Shown piece after piece: positions 1-10,500 of a stretch of 64,000 nucleotides of DNA (position 1 is the first letter of the stretch; each line of letters opens with the position of its first letter). Where the stretch lies: contig BROG01000518.1 in the NCBI GenBank assembly GCA_030159075.1, forward strand, positions 62,001 through 126,000, in the 5' to 3' direction. The notes below the pieces were generated by a model. The model saw nothing but the letters and a program-made list of their open reading frames with translations, searched no databases and was not told the DNA's origin. The translations under genes and the position numbers were made by a program. This DNA is from Atrina japonica (taxonomy: Eukaryota > Mollusca > Bivalvia > Pterioida > Pinnidae).

Positions 1-172
1 TGATAAAGGGTCAGGTAATCAATTCAGGCTCATGTGAGTGATACAGGCTCAGGTGAGCTCTACAGGGTCAGGTAAGCTATACAAGGTCAAGCGAGCAATA
101 TAGGATCAGTTAAGCTATACAGGCTCAGGTGAGCTATACAGGGTCAGGTAAGCTATACAGGCTCGCTGAGCC
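1..172. repeat. 19-bp tandem array rich in donor-like CAGGTRAGC motifs
   Basis: Degenerate copies of a 19-bp unit (TACAGGCTCAGGTGAGCTA and close variants) fill the intron just upstream of the first visible THOC3 exon. At least four copies carry CAGGTAAGC or CAGGTGAGC, close to the animal 5' splice-site consensus, on the THOC3 sense strand. The array may continue to the left of the window. Confidence 0.85.
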
Positions 173-231
173 TCAAGTACTTTTTCTTCAGGAGTATTGT
201 TAATTATACAAAATTGCTTTTTGCTTTTCAG

Positions 232-393
232 TTACCCAGAATTGAAGCTACAGCACACGTTGATTGCCCACCCTGCAAACTGCATCTGTATAGAATTTGA
301 CCCCAAGGGCAAATATTTTGCAACAGGAAGTGCAGATGCCTTAGTCAGTCTTTGGGATGTAGAAGAACTGGTGTGTGTTCGGACACTGTCCAG
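232..393 (+). CDS. THOC3: THOC3, third-from-last coding exon
   Basis: WD40-repeat exon of THO complex subunit 3, a TREX component that couples transcription to nuclear mRNA export. A pyrimidine-rich acceptor (TTGCTTTTCAG) precedes it and the donor AG|GTACAT follows. It starts on the third base of a Ser codon and reads YPELKLQHTLIAHPANCICI, then FDPKGKYFATGSADALVSLW, which matches the animal THOC3 family closely. The WD signature SLWDVEEL is present. It ends two bases into an Arg or Ser codon, in phase with the exon at 599. Upstream exons are outside the window. Confidence 0.93.
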
Positions 394-598
394 GTACATC
401 AGATTATTTTCTGTTTTCAAAATAAATATTACAATGCCTTGTAGTGCTTTTATAATGCTGTACATTTTGATAAATTTTAACACAGTTGTAAAATAAAGTC
501 CTGAGTTACCATACCTAACTGACAAATTGTTTATCAAGACATTAAAAACACAAAATGAATATCAGTATATTATATGAATCTTTATTCATATATTCTAG

Positions 599-699
599 AC
601 TTGAGTGGCCTGTACGGACACTAAGCTTCAGCCATGATGGAAAGATGCTAGCGTCTGCTTCAGAAGACCTAGTGATAGATATCGCCGAAGTACAGACAG
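599..699 (+). CDS. THOC3: THOC3, penultimate coding exon
   Basis: The acceptor TATATTCTAG precedes it and the donor ACAG|GTGAG follows. Joined to the previous exon it continues SRLEWPVRTLSFSHDGKMLA, then SASEDLVIDIAEVQTG, another WD40 blade characteristic of THOC3. Phase matches on both sides (AG+A in, G+GT out). Confidence 0.93.
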
Positions 700-739
700 G
701 TGAGAGATATGATACCGGTAGTTGTAAGTGTGAAATGTA

Positions 740-975
740 AGACCTGTGGCTCACTGAGCAATTTGTCTACCAAGCAGGAGGTGCCTGGTTTGATTCTTGG
801 TGCCAGAAAGTAACAGTCTTTATTTGAACATTTTGGGACTGTTCCTATACAAAGAATTCAGCATACAAAGAGAATGTAAATGGTGTTTTGGATGAGATAT
901 TAAACTGACATCCTGTGTCTTGCAGGTGTGGAACATTAGATATAACCTTACATTGGCATAATTCCTAAGCACAGG
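740..975 (+). mobile_element. tRNA-derived SINE, degraded (core family B)
   Basis: Begins with a tRNA-like head (A-box-like TGGCTCACTGAGC, B-box-like TGGTTTGATTCTTG). It continues into a body sharing CATTGGCAT...AGCACAGGTCA with the element at 4010-4305. It lies in the last THOC3 intron. Confidence 0.5.
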
Positions 976-1007
976 TCATTTTGTACGACACTTCACATAT
1001 GGCTGGT

Positions 1008-1196
1008 TACTGTATAACTGGAAATGTTCACTCCCCTTTAATTTTCCCCCTTAGATGAGAGGACGAGTTTTATATGAAATGAAATTTTCAAGCTAGATAA
1101 TTGAACCAAGTTAGACAGACCATCCATAAGACCATTGTGATTTAGGGTGAATTCAAGATGGAGGAATAAGTTTTCTGTTATAATTATTTGGATATT
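1008..1196. mobile_element. MITE-like repeat, degraded, TATACCTGG family
   Basis: Shares the internal string GAAATTTTCAAGCTA-TAATTGAA and the start TACTGTATAACTGGAAATGTT with the repeats near 36461, 49606 and 58312. The right terminal repeat is too decayed to place exactly. Confidence 0.45.
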
Positions 1197-1394
1197 TTAC
1201 TTGTCTGACATTTCTTAATTCTCCTTGTTTTCAAAGTTGCCTTCCTCTTATAATTTACACACTTATTGTGAGATAATGAAGCATGGAAGAGAAGTCAATT
1301 TAAATTTGACAAATTACCACAAATTTTGCTTGTTAATTATGGCTTTTTAGGTTAAATTTTTTTCCATGCAAGAGAATTGCCCTCAGTTGATATC

Positions 1395-1562
1395 TCGTTA
1401 TTTGGGTAGCGCAGTGGTTAGTGCATTCATTTCTCACCATTGTGACCTGTGTTTGATCAAGGTAATATATGAGATGGTATGGCAGTCGCCAAGTGGGACA
1501 CATGGGATTTCTCTGTGCTCTCTGATTTCATCCCACAGCAAGCACCCTAATGCCAACATCAG
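1395..1562 (+). mobile_element. tRNA-headed SINE fragment
   Basis: The head GGGTAGCGCAGTGGTTAGTG resembles a tRNA D-arm and A-box, and GTGTTTGATCAAG is a B-box-like partner about 35 nt further on. This is a different tRNA head from the neighbouring copies. It is too degraded to be a tRNA gene. Confidence 0.45.
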
Positions 1563-1811
1563 AACTAATGAGAGACATTTATATAAGTTGATGTAACTTA
1601 TTTGTTAAATTAAGTTTAAATGGACTCTCAGTCTTCTGAAACTATTGCATAACTTTACATTATTTCCTCAAATTTTAACTGAAGATGAGTTCAGTTATGG
1701 ACAACATTTGGAGTTGTTCAAAGAGCTACAAGACTTTAAAATTATATGTTTATGAATGGCTTGTCTCTAGGTGACATTATGTCTCTCAATTACTTTTTGT
1801 TTTTTTTATAG

Positions 1812-1975
1812 GTGAGAAAATAACAGAAATAACATGTGAATCACCAACATTTACAGTTGCCTGGCACCCAAAGCGCCCTCTGTTGGCATTTGCCTGTGAT
1901 GACAGAGATATGAGAGAAAGAGACAGAGATGCAGGCAGTGTTAAAGTGTTTGGATTTCCCAGTGACAATTCATGA
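1812..1975 (+). CDS. THOC3: THOC3, terminal coding exon with stop
   Basis: A long T-rich tract and ATAG acceptor precede it. It reads GEKITEITCESPTFTVAWHP, then KRPLLAFACDD, and ends SVKVFGFPSDNS followed by TGA at 1973-1975. The CESPTFTVAWHPKRPLLAFACDD block is the conserved THOC3 C-terminus. The short charged stretch RDMRERDRDAGS is the variable loop seen in the family. Confidence 0.94.
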
Positions 1976-2887
1976 GAATGTTCAATGGTAGCAAGAGAAG
2001 TTGATTTCCAGCAGATGGCGCTATTTTAGAATGCTAACATGTTGATTCGGTGAATGTTTTTTTATGTATGATAAGTGACCTTTGAATTCCAGGGCAACTT
2101 TCATCACATATCTATAAGCACAGGAGCACAGGAACCGTACAAGCATTCTGTGATGTCCAAGTTTAAAGAGGAACAAAGTGATCATTTTTTTGAAAGCACT
2201 ACTAGTGCCATCAAGAGCATCAATGCAAATGTTTCTTATACAAATGGCAGCAAGTAAAATTTGAGATTTTTCACTGGGAACAACTATTTCATTTAATCAT
2301 AATTATTATGATCATACAATCTCATCATTTTAGTTTACCTCAAAGACACTGATACTTATCAGATACTGTAGAAGTCATAATTATTCTCATGTTGTCTACA
2401 CTGTTAAACTGATACCTACCAAGAATATGAGCAACGTAAGATATGTGAAGTTGAGAAAATAACCAAGAACAGATAACTCTTGGTCACTCAATTGTAATAA
2501 CCTGTATGATCTCTAACTTTCAAATTTCAATGCATTCCAATATTTTCTATCATAAGTTATTCAATCTTTCCAGCGGTGACTTCTAAAGTTGCAAATTTTC
2601 AGAGCTGGTTTTTGTGTAGCCACATGGATTTTGTGACACCTCAAGTCAGCTGAATATACACAGGATATATTGTAAAATATAAACCATACAGTGAAATTGA
2701 TTTTAATATTGAATATCTTTTACTTCCTGTTTTGTTTCTTGTATTGTAACAATGTCTTTTGTGATATTCAATCCACACTTACTAGGTATCACTCTAAGAA
2801 TTTTCGAAACTGATATATGATATTTCTAAGATAATGGTAAACAAAATTCTGATAGACAGATTTCTTCAGGGGTGTTTGTGACTCCTG
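1976..2887 (+). other. THOC3 3' UTR and downstream flank
   Basis: Non-coding sequence after the THOC3 stop. I see no conserved coding signal and no clear AATAAA close to the stop. The nearest ATTAAA is near 2889, at the edge of the tandem array, so the 3' end of the transcript is not determined. Confidence 0.4.
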
Positions 2888-3303
2888 CATTAAATCTCAC
2901 CTAGTGATTAGAGCATCATGATTTAAATCTCACTAAGTGATTAGAGCATCATGATTTAAATCTCACCTAGTGATTAGAGCATCATGCTTTAAATCTCACC
3001 AAGTGATTAGATCATCATGCTTTAAATCTCACCAAGTGATTAGATTATCATGCTTTAAATCTCACCTAGTGATTAGAGCATAATGCTTTAAATCTCACCT
3101 AGTGATTAGAGCGTCATGCTTTAAATCTCACCTAGTGATTAGAGCATCATGCTTTAAATCTCACCAAGTGATTAGATCATCATGATTTAAATCTCACTAA
3201 GTGATTAGAGCATCATGATTTAAATCTCACCTAGTGATTAGAGCATCATGCTTTAAATCTCACCAAGTGATTAGATCATCATGCTTTAAATCTCACCAAG
3301 TGA
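2888..3303. repeat. 33-bp minisatellite, about 12 copies
   Basis: Unit GATTAGAGCATCATGMTTTAAATCTCACYWAGT, with variants mainly at a few fixed positions. The array is interrupted at 3304 by an inverted-repeat element and resumes for part of a unit at 3479. Confidence 0.9.
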
Positions 3304-3305
3304 TA

Positions 3306-3476
3306 GACCCTTTCACGATAACTGCGGTCCTGTAACTTTGAGAGAATAAATGATACATATTCCTGGAAAACGACGTCAAGAAACAATGAATTACTATAAT
3401 GAAGTCTATATTTTTCCGGGTATCTGTATCATTTTTTCCCTCAAAGTTACAGGACTGCAGTTATCGCGAAAGGGTC
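3306..3476. mobile_element. MITE with about 40-bp terminal inverted repeats, TA flanks
   Basis: Starts GACCCTTTCACGATAACTGC and ends with the near-perfect reverse complement (GCAGTTATCGCGAAAGGGTC). The inverted repeats run to about 40 bp, and TA lies directly outside each end. There is no coding capacity. A second, more decayed copy lies at 18455-18623. The TA flanks suggest a Tc1/mariner-type transposase in trans. Confidence 0.8.
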
Positions 3477-4009
3477 TATTAGAGCATCATGCTTTAAATT
3501 GATTGAGCATACTGTTAGTCTATTTGTCCACAAGATTATTCTTCTTTACGAAATTTTGGAGCTAATAAGGCTTTACATTTGGCAAAACACCAGTTACAGA
3601 ATAAATCTTGTATTTTTTTGCCTTGAAATCATGAAAAGTTAGTTGAGTTTGTGTACTGAGCAAATTTGGTGACCTTGAGCCCAGGTAAAAAAAGAAAAAG
3701 GTAATTTAAAATTTAAACTTGATAAGCATCCAAATATGAAATTTTACAATCTCTGGATAGGGTGAGAACCACACATGGTCATATTGATGGTGATCCTGTT
3801 TTATATCCAACAGTATTTGCTTTTAACAAACATATCTTGTTGATTTATGTTACTTATTCTTTAGTTTGGATAAATGACATCCAATGAATAAACTCTTTAT
3901 GGTAAATAAACCTGGTAAAATGAACATCATATTGAGTCTTTGTTACTTCAATAAACCGGAAACCTCCAATGATACAAAGATTTACCCCACCCTTTTAACA
4001 GCTGAAGAG

Positions 4010-4305
4010 ACCACTTGCGGTGGTGTAGAGGTAGAGCTTTCAACTTTCAAGTGGAAGGTCTCGGAATTGGTCATACCAAAGACTTTAAAATGGTAGTGGC
4101 TGTACCTTCACCAAGCACTCGACATACGAAGTTAAAGTCACCAGTCTTTCGGATGAGACTGAAAACCGAGGTCCTGTGTCACGTAAAAGAACCCTCTCTA
4201 CATTGGCATCCGTCCATAGCACAGGTCAAAATTTGTGGCACTTCAGCTAAAGCTGGTGACATCTCAATATAAGTGAACAATTCTTGACAGGATGTAAAAC
4301 AACAA
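4010..4305 (+). mobile_element. tRNA-derived SINE (core family B), near full length
   Basis: The head GGTGGTGTAGAGGTAGAGC and a following GGAATTGGTCATACC resemble a tRNA A/B-box pair. The body carries CCTGTGTCACGTAAAAGAAC and CATTGGCATCCGTCCATAGC, shared in reverse orientation with 5832-6113. The tail ends near AGGATGTAAAACAACAATC, the same tail found in the reverse copy. Confidence 0.7.
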
Positions 4306-4551
4306 TCAAAGAATAGAATGACTCTTAAGTTTGTCTTAAAAGTTTTAAACCATGTCTTTGGTTACGAAATGTATCCATTGTATGAAGGAGTATTTTGAAT
4401 TCAGATATTTCTGTTGCAACAAAAATTAAATTTCATCAAAATATTTGAAAATTAGATTTCTTAGATTTGATATGAATTAATTATTTGTGAATGATAATGG
4501 GACTAATTCATGTACCACATGATAACCAAGACAAAATACTGCTTCTGCTTG

Positions 4552-4615
4552 GAATCAAGCCTAAGACTCCTGGTTTACAAATCTGGTGCTCTACTGATCG
4601 AGCTAAAAAGTAAAT
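4552..4615 (-). mobile_element. tRNA-like SINE head
   Basis: The - strand reads TAGCTCGATCAGTAGAGCAC, then AGGCTTGATTCCA, a recognisable A-box and B-box. The anticodon arm and acceptor stem do not fold as a tRNA, so this is a SINE head or tRNA relic. Confidence 0.5.
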
Positions 4616-5406
4616 CCCACTACCCCAAGCTAGTAGGAACACCAAATAACTAACACTGCCACATTACCAGGCATCATATTTTGACCTTTTATGCAATGAA
4701 ACTTTAAGCTAGCATTAAAATGATGGAAGAAAAATAATCATCACCTACTTTGATTGATTACAAGAGAATGTTGGTCCCATGGCTAAGGATTCTGGAATGC
4801 TAAAGCTTTGACTAGCTGAGAGTTTAGCATTCAAGAATCTTATCTCTGTCATTATATAATAGGGTAATACAGTCCAATTTTTATAGTGCTTGTTGTATAC
4901 AGGTCCTACACTTGGGCTAAGAGTGTATGTTCTGTTGCATAACAACCAGTTTGAGGCTTTTGATTGGCTGAAGGCCAAGCATACTTTTGTGCACCTGAAA
5001 ACAAAATACAGATCCTCTAAAAATTGTTGTCCAGTTGCCAATTTCTGCGTCATTGTTCAGAGACTGTCCACATTACATATAAAACTTGTTTTTACTATCA
5101 TAAAACATTTCTATTTACCATTCACTTGCATTTAAGATGCATAGGATGGAGCTATACACTTTGTGAATTTCTTGACTATCTAAAACTCCATGCAGAAAAA
5201 TATAGAATTATAAATATTTCGTTACTTCTATGTCTTCATTGTAAGTAGGTTCAATTCATCAAAAAATTACCCAAAAAACTAATTATATGCAAAAGTGAAA
5301 TCATGACTCTACTTCACAACATGCTGTGAAAATCTTCAAAAGTCCTCATCTATAGAAGGGAAAGTCAGTAGTTTGTTTTGCATATATGTTGATTTGACTT
5401 TTGTTT

Positions 5407-5614
5407 TAGGCCACACTCAACAATTTTTCAATTACATGATGGTGGTTAGATAGGATCCAATAACAATGTACCCAGGAAGAGACCACTGACCTTCCACAAG
5501 TAAACTTTCTCACAAAAATCAGCGTAGGTTCAGCAGGGCTCGAACCTACGCTGACCAGAAGTTAGACGTTGTGATTCAAAGCGCGTGTTCTAATCACTTG
5601 GCTATGGAGGCCCC
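5407..5614 (-). mobile_element. tRNA-derived SINE (core family A), near full length
   Basis: The tail CACACTCAACAATTTTTCAA sits at the low-coordinate end. The - strand head is GGCCTCCATAGCCAAGTGAT with the B-box GGTTCGAGCCC. Around the B-box a 13-bp perfect inverted repeat (TCAGCGTAGGTTC and its complement) encloses a 10-nt loop. Confidence 0.75.
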
Positions 5615-5831
5615 TATAATTAATGTTCATGGCAGAAACATCATGAGAGGAACATAAATACATCAATGAATTACAATTTATATAAAAGGCCTATTATTCT
5701 GCACTTTGTTGCATGGGTAAATGTTACAATTTCAGAAACCATCAGTTGCTTTAACTCTTTTTCGTCTTGTCTGTTTTAATTGAGAAGTAATTTTGAAATG
5801 TAAAAATAATATTTTAGTTATAAAATCTGTT

Positions 5832-6113
5832 TGATTGTTGTTTTACATCCCGCCATGACTATTTCATTTATATGGTGATGTACACCGCTTTAGACAATGT
5901 GCTACAAATCTTGGTCCATGATATGGACTGATGTCTCTTGCAATGAGGGTTCTTTTACGTGCAACTTTAACTTCCTGTGCCAAGTGCTTGGAGAAGAAAC
6001 AGGTACTGCCATGTTTAAAGTCTTTGGTATGACCCCGCACTGGGAATCAATCCAGAGACCTTCCGCTTGTGAGTTGAACACTCTACCACTAGACCCCTGT
6101 GAGCAGTATTCAG
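5832..6113 (-). mobile_element. tRNA-derived SINE (core family B), near full length
   Basis: Low-coordinate tail GTTGTTTTACATCCCGCCAT. The - strand head is GGGGTCTAGTGGTAGAGTG with B-box GGATTGATTCCC. The body shares the GGTTCTTTTACGTG core with 4010-4305 in the opposite orientation. Confidence 0.72.
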
Positions 6114-6249
6114 TTATTATGTGGTCTTCAGTTATTATGTGGTCTTCATTTATTATGTGAATGAACACAAAGAAGAATATTGTCTCCCTCACAAAAATGG
6201 AAAACAAAACATCAAACGTTATATTTGTAAACATTTTAATATCATTCAT

Positions 6250-7349
6250 AATTTATAAAAATATAAATAACCAAAAATAAATGCCATGCTTATAGGAACT
6301 GATATAAACTTAGAAATGCATTTTCTTTGCAGTTGAAAGTATTGCAACACCAATTCCATGGTAAGTATTGACAGTATTGACCAATTCCTACATATATGTG
6401 TGTATGTATGCCAACATGTACCAGTGTTCTTATAAAGGTTGTGCACCAATATGTATGTTTATACAGGTGATGTGTTCATTATACCTGATGCAAGTACCAC
6501 ACAACATAGAAAACAACTTTATATACGTATATATAAAACAAAAATATTGCTGTGTCTATTAGACTTGTATATATCTAAAACAAGACATAAATATTAGGTA
6601 TGTTCCATGTGACATTTTTCATTTATTTGATGATTCAAGTGGAAAAGCTAAATTTCAATTTGAGAATGAGAATGAACAAATGGAAAAGAAAAACATGTCC
6701 GACTACAATATTAAATTTTTGAAAATTTGTATTAGATTTGTTGAACAATCCCTCTGTGGCTAATTAGGTCATATATGAATAGTGAAATGTACAATTGTGT
6801 AAACAATCCTGGATAAGCCATTTAGTATTCCTACTGAAAACATTTATACAGGATTAATTGTTATGTCTGGAAGACGATGGTTGCTATGGTGATCTATGAA
6901 TAAATATACAATGTATATAGCCGTTATTATCATTTTACGAGTTGAACTCTGGGTTAGACAAAATACTTGATTGTATGTTAAATGGATCTACAAAATTTTG
7001 AATGATACATTAAGTGGACATACAAAATTTAGTGAAGTTTTTCACTTTTTTGTATATGGAAATCTACTGATAATGTGGTCTTTATCACAGCTACTTGAAT
7101 ATGCATCACGTGAGCTTGGCAAAGATATCCTGACATCCTTGTCCAAAATGAAATATGGTTGCTGTAAAAAATAAGAAAGTATGAGTGTTACAAGTGACAT
7201 CTATCATTACAACTTAATAACTCACATCTAAAACACTATTACAAAGACATTTAAGAAATGAACATTTTTTTAATAATAATAAAAACAAATCATCATATTC
7301 TTCAGATGTGAAAATTTATCCAAATCACTTCATTGAAACCCAATGATTT
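6250..7349. other. intergenic, no recognisable feature
   Basis: AT-rich sequence between the two convergent genes. Small open frames exist, but none has a protein signature, splice context or repeat structure I can support. Confidence 0.5.
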
Positions 7350-7355
7350 TTTATT
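7350..7355 (-). terminator. candidate polyadenylation signal AATAAA for the large - strand gene
   Basis: On the - strand AATAAA lies about 100 nt beyond the stop codon at 7457. The position is plausible for a short 3' UTR. A strong splice donor directly after the stop means the true 3' UTR could instead be spliced to sequence further down. Confidence 0.3.
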
Positions 7356-7456
7356 AGAATTCCCCGACAAAAAAATTGGGGCTGGCAAAATGGGTTTTCA
7401 GATATAGGTTCTGATTGGTTTGTCTATCTTTTAGCCCTATAATAAAATGCACTTAC

Positions 7457-7531
7457 TCATCTACTGTCAACACCTGCTAATGGAATCTCTTCCATGAAGA
7501 AACCAGGCACCAACCCGCGTCTGCCATTCAT
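7457..7531 (-). CDS. exon 31: end of SH3 domain B and stop
   Basis: Acceptor TTTTGTTGCAG. Reads [20 protein letters not shown], then VDSR and TGA. The GLVPxxFxEEIP block is the RIM-BP C-terminal SH3 signature. The stop is followed immediately by GTAAGT, a consensus donor. Confidence 0.9.
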   Translation of the reverse strand: MNGRRGLVPGFFMEEIPLAGVDSR

Positions 7532-10500
7532 CTGCAACAAAATCAACAAAAAATTTAAGTCATGATTTTAGCAGAGAGTGTTGTGTAAGTCTGTAATGAA
7601 TTATTTTTTGATAGAAAATTACTTTAAGTGTTGTTACTATCTATTTTTATCATCTCAGAATCTGACCCGAAGGCTGGTGGTCAATTCCCAGGTACACTGT
7701 AACTGGGTTTTCTCCTCCACTATTAAAAACTGACCGCCACCATATAACTGAAAAATTGTTGAGTGTGGGGTAAAACATTATTCCCCCCCCAAAAAAGAAG
7801 AAAAATTTAGCCAATTCAGGGCCCACAATTAACCACATGATTTTTCGCTTGGGTCAAAATTGTAATTATTTTAGACTTCCACTGGTGAGGCTAATTGTTT
7901 TTAATTACCATTAGTAGTCACATGACGATAAAATGAACATAAATTCTTCAGTGTACACATAAGATTAAATTTAATTACCTAAAACCTGTGCAAAAATTTC
8001 TCATGAACAGTATTTATACAAAGCAAGTAAACGGTGAAATCTGCAGAAACTTACAGGTTTAAATTGTAAAAATCTTACCTCCCCATAATAAAAACCATCT
8101 AATCTCTCTTCACCATAAACAGTGATTCTGTCTCCCGCCTGGAAAGCTAATTCCAAATTTCCATGTTTCCCAGGTGAGGGTGCAAAATCATAAACACCTA
8201 CAAACTAAAGAAACATTCCAAATTTTAAAATTTACTTGTGCAGAAAGTTAAAAATAAATGCTATGAATATAATCTTAAGAGAAAAAAATACTTAGCATTT
8301 AAGTGCTCTAAAAGTTTACAATTAAATGTATATTGTTACATGTAAGTTAAGTTATTGACTTTCCACTCCAGAAAATTTATCAGGTTTTTTTACTCCAGTT
8401 GTCATAGAATACACAATATATGAACGAAATATGTAATTTATTAAAAGCTGATAGATAAATACACAAAAATGAAACCATCATCATTTTTGTTGTTGTAAAA
8501 GCCAATTATTTTTAGTTATAATGAAAATCTGTACCAGTCTTTTCCGGCCTTCTCTGTACTGTTCATGGTTCCGTACTTTTGTCAGATCTATACTTTCCTC
8601 AGAATCGTTTATAGGACGACCTCTTTCCTCATATACTGCCTCTAAGAAATCGGACTCCTCGCCTCCTGACCCCAGTGTCTGTATATAGAAAAACTGCATC
8701 CGACTTACATCAATATTTCTAATGAGGGTTTTGGCAATACGTGGACTATTGACTTGCTGATGTATTTTGCCATTCAGATAGATCTGTGTAAAATAAAAAG
8801 AAACATATTTAAAGTGTTTGATTTCCTTATCTTCATGCTGTTTTTACATCCTGTCAAGAAATTTTCACATACATGGAGGTATCACCAGCCAGTGAAGTGA
8901 CACAAATTTAGACCTGTGCTATAAATTAATGCCAACACAATGAGGGTACCTTAATCAGCCACAACTATATATCTTCATATGAAAAGCAGAGAGACTTGCT
9001 TTTAACTCAGCAAACCCTAAAAAATGGGCTCTTCTGTAAATCAATGACTTGGACCAGTCCAAATGCACCTATAGGGGTAAATGAGTTAACAGTTTGTTAC
9101 ATCACATGAAAACCAGACAGACTGTTTGATATAGGACACAGTTATCCTTAATGCAGTGTACATGGCTCCCCTACTTTTCCTACATAAGTACAAACCACCT
9201 TAAAATGATAGAAGCACAAACCACCATATAATGATAGAATAACAAACCACCATAACATGATAAGAGTAAAAACCACCATAACATGATAGGAGTACAAACC
9301 ACCATAACATAATAGAAGTACAAACCAGAAACACAAACCACTATAAAATGATAGAAGCACAAACCACCATAACATGATAGAATTACAAACCACTATAAAA
9401 TGATAGAAGCACAAAGCACCATAACATGATAGGAGTACAAACCACCATAACATAATAGAAGTACAAACCAGAAACACAAAGCACCATAACATGATAGAAT
9501 TACAAACCACCATAACATGATAAAAGCACAAAGCACCATAACATGATAGAATTACAAACCACCATAACATGATAGAAGCACAAAGCACCATAACATGATA
9601 GAATTACAAACCACCATAACATGATAGGAGTACAAACCACCATAACATAATAGAAGTACAAACCAGAAACACAAACCACTATAAAATGATAGAAGCACAA
9701 AGCACCATAATATAACAGAAGCACAAACCACCATATTATGATAGGAGTACAAAGCACCATAACATGACAGAAGCACAAACCACCATGACATGATAGAAGT
9801 ACAAACCACCATAACATGATAGGAGTACAAACCACCATAACATGACAGAAGTTCAAACCACCATAACATGATAGAAGTACAAACTACCATAATATAATAG
9901 GAGGAGTACAAACCACCATAACATGATAGGAGGAGTACAAACCACCATAACATGATAGAAACACAAACCACCATATAATGATAGAAGCACAAACCACCAT
10001 AACATGATAGAAGTACAAACCACCATAACATAATAGAAGTACAAACCAGAAACACAAACCACTATAAAATGATAAAAGCACAAACCACCATAACATGATA
10101 GAATTACAAACCACTATAAAATGATAGAAGCACAAACCACCATAACATGATAGAATTACAAACCACCATAACATGATAGAATTACAAACCACCATAACAT
10201 GATAGAATTACAAACCACCATAACATGATAGGAGGAGTACAAAGCATCATAACATGATAGAAGTATAAACCACCATAATATGATAGGAGTAAAAACCACC
10301 ATAACATGATAGGAGTACAAGCACCATAACATGATAGGAGGAGTACAAACCACCATAACATGATAGAAGTATAAACCACCATAACATGATAGGAGTAAAA
10401 ACCACCATAACATGATAGGAGTAAAAACCACCATAACATGACAGGAATACAAAGCACCATAACATGATAGAAGTATAAACCACCATAACATGATAGAAGT

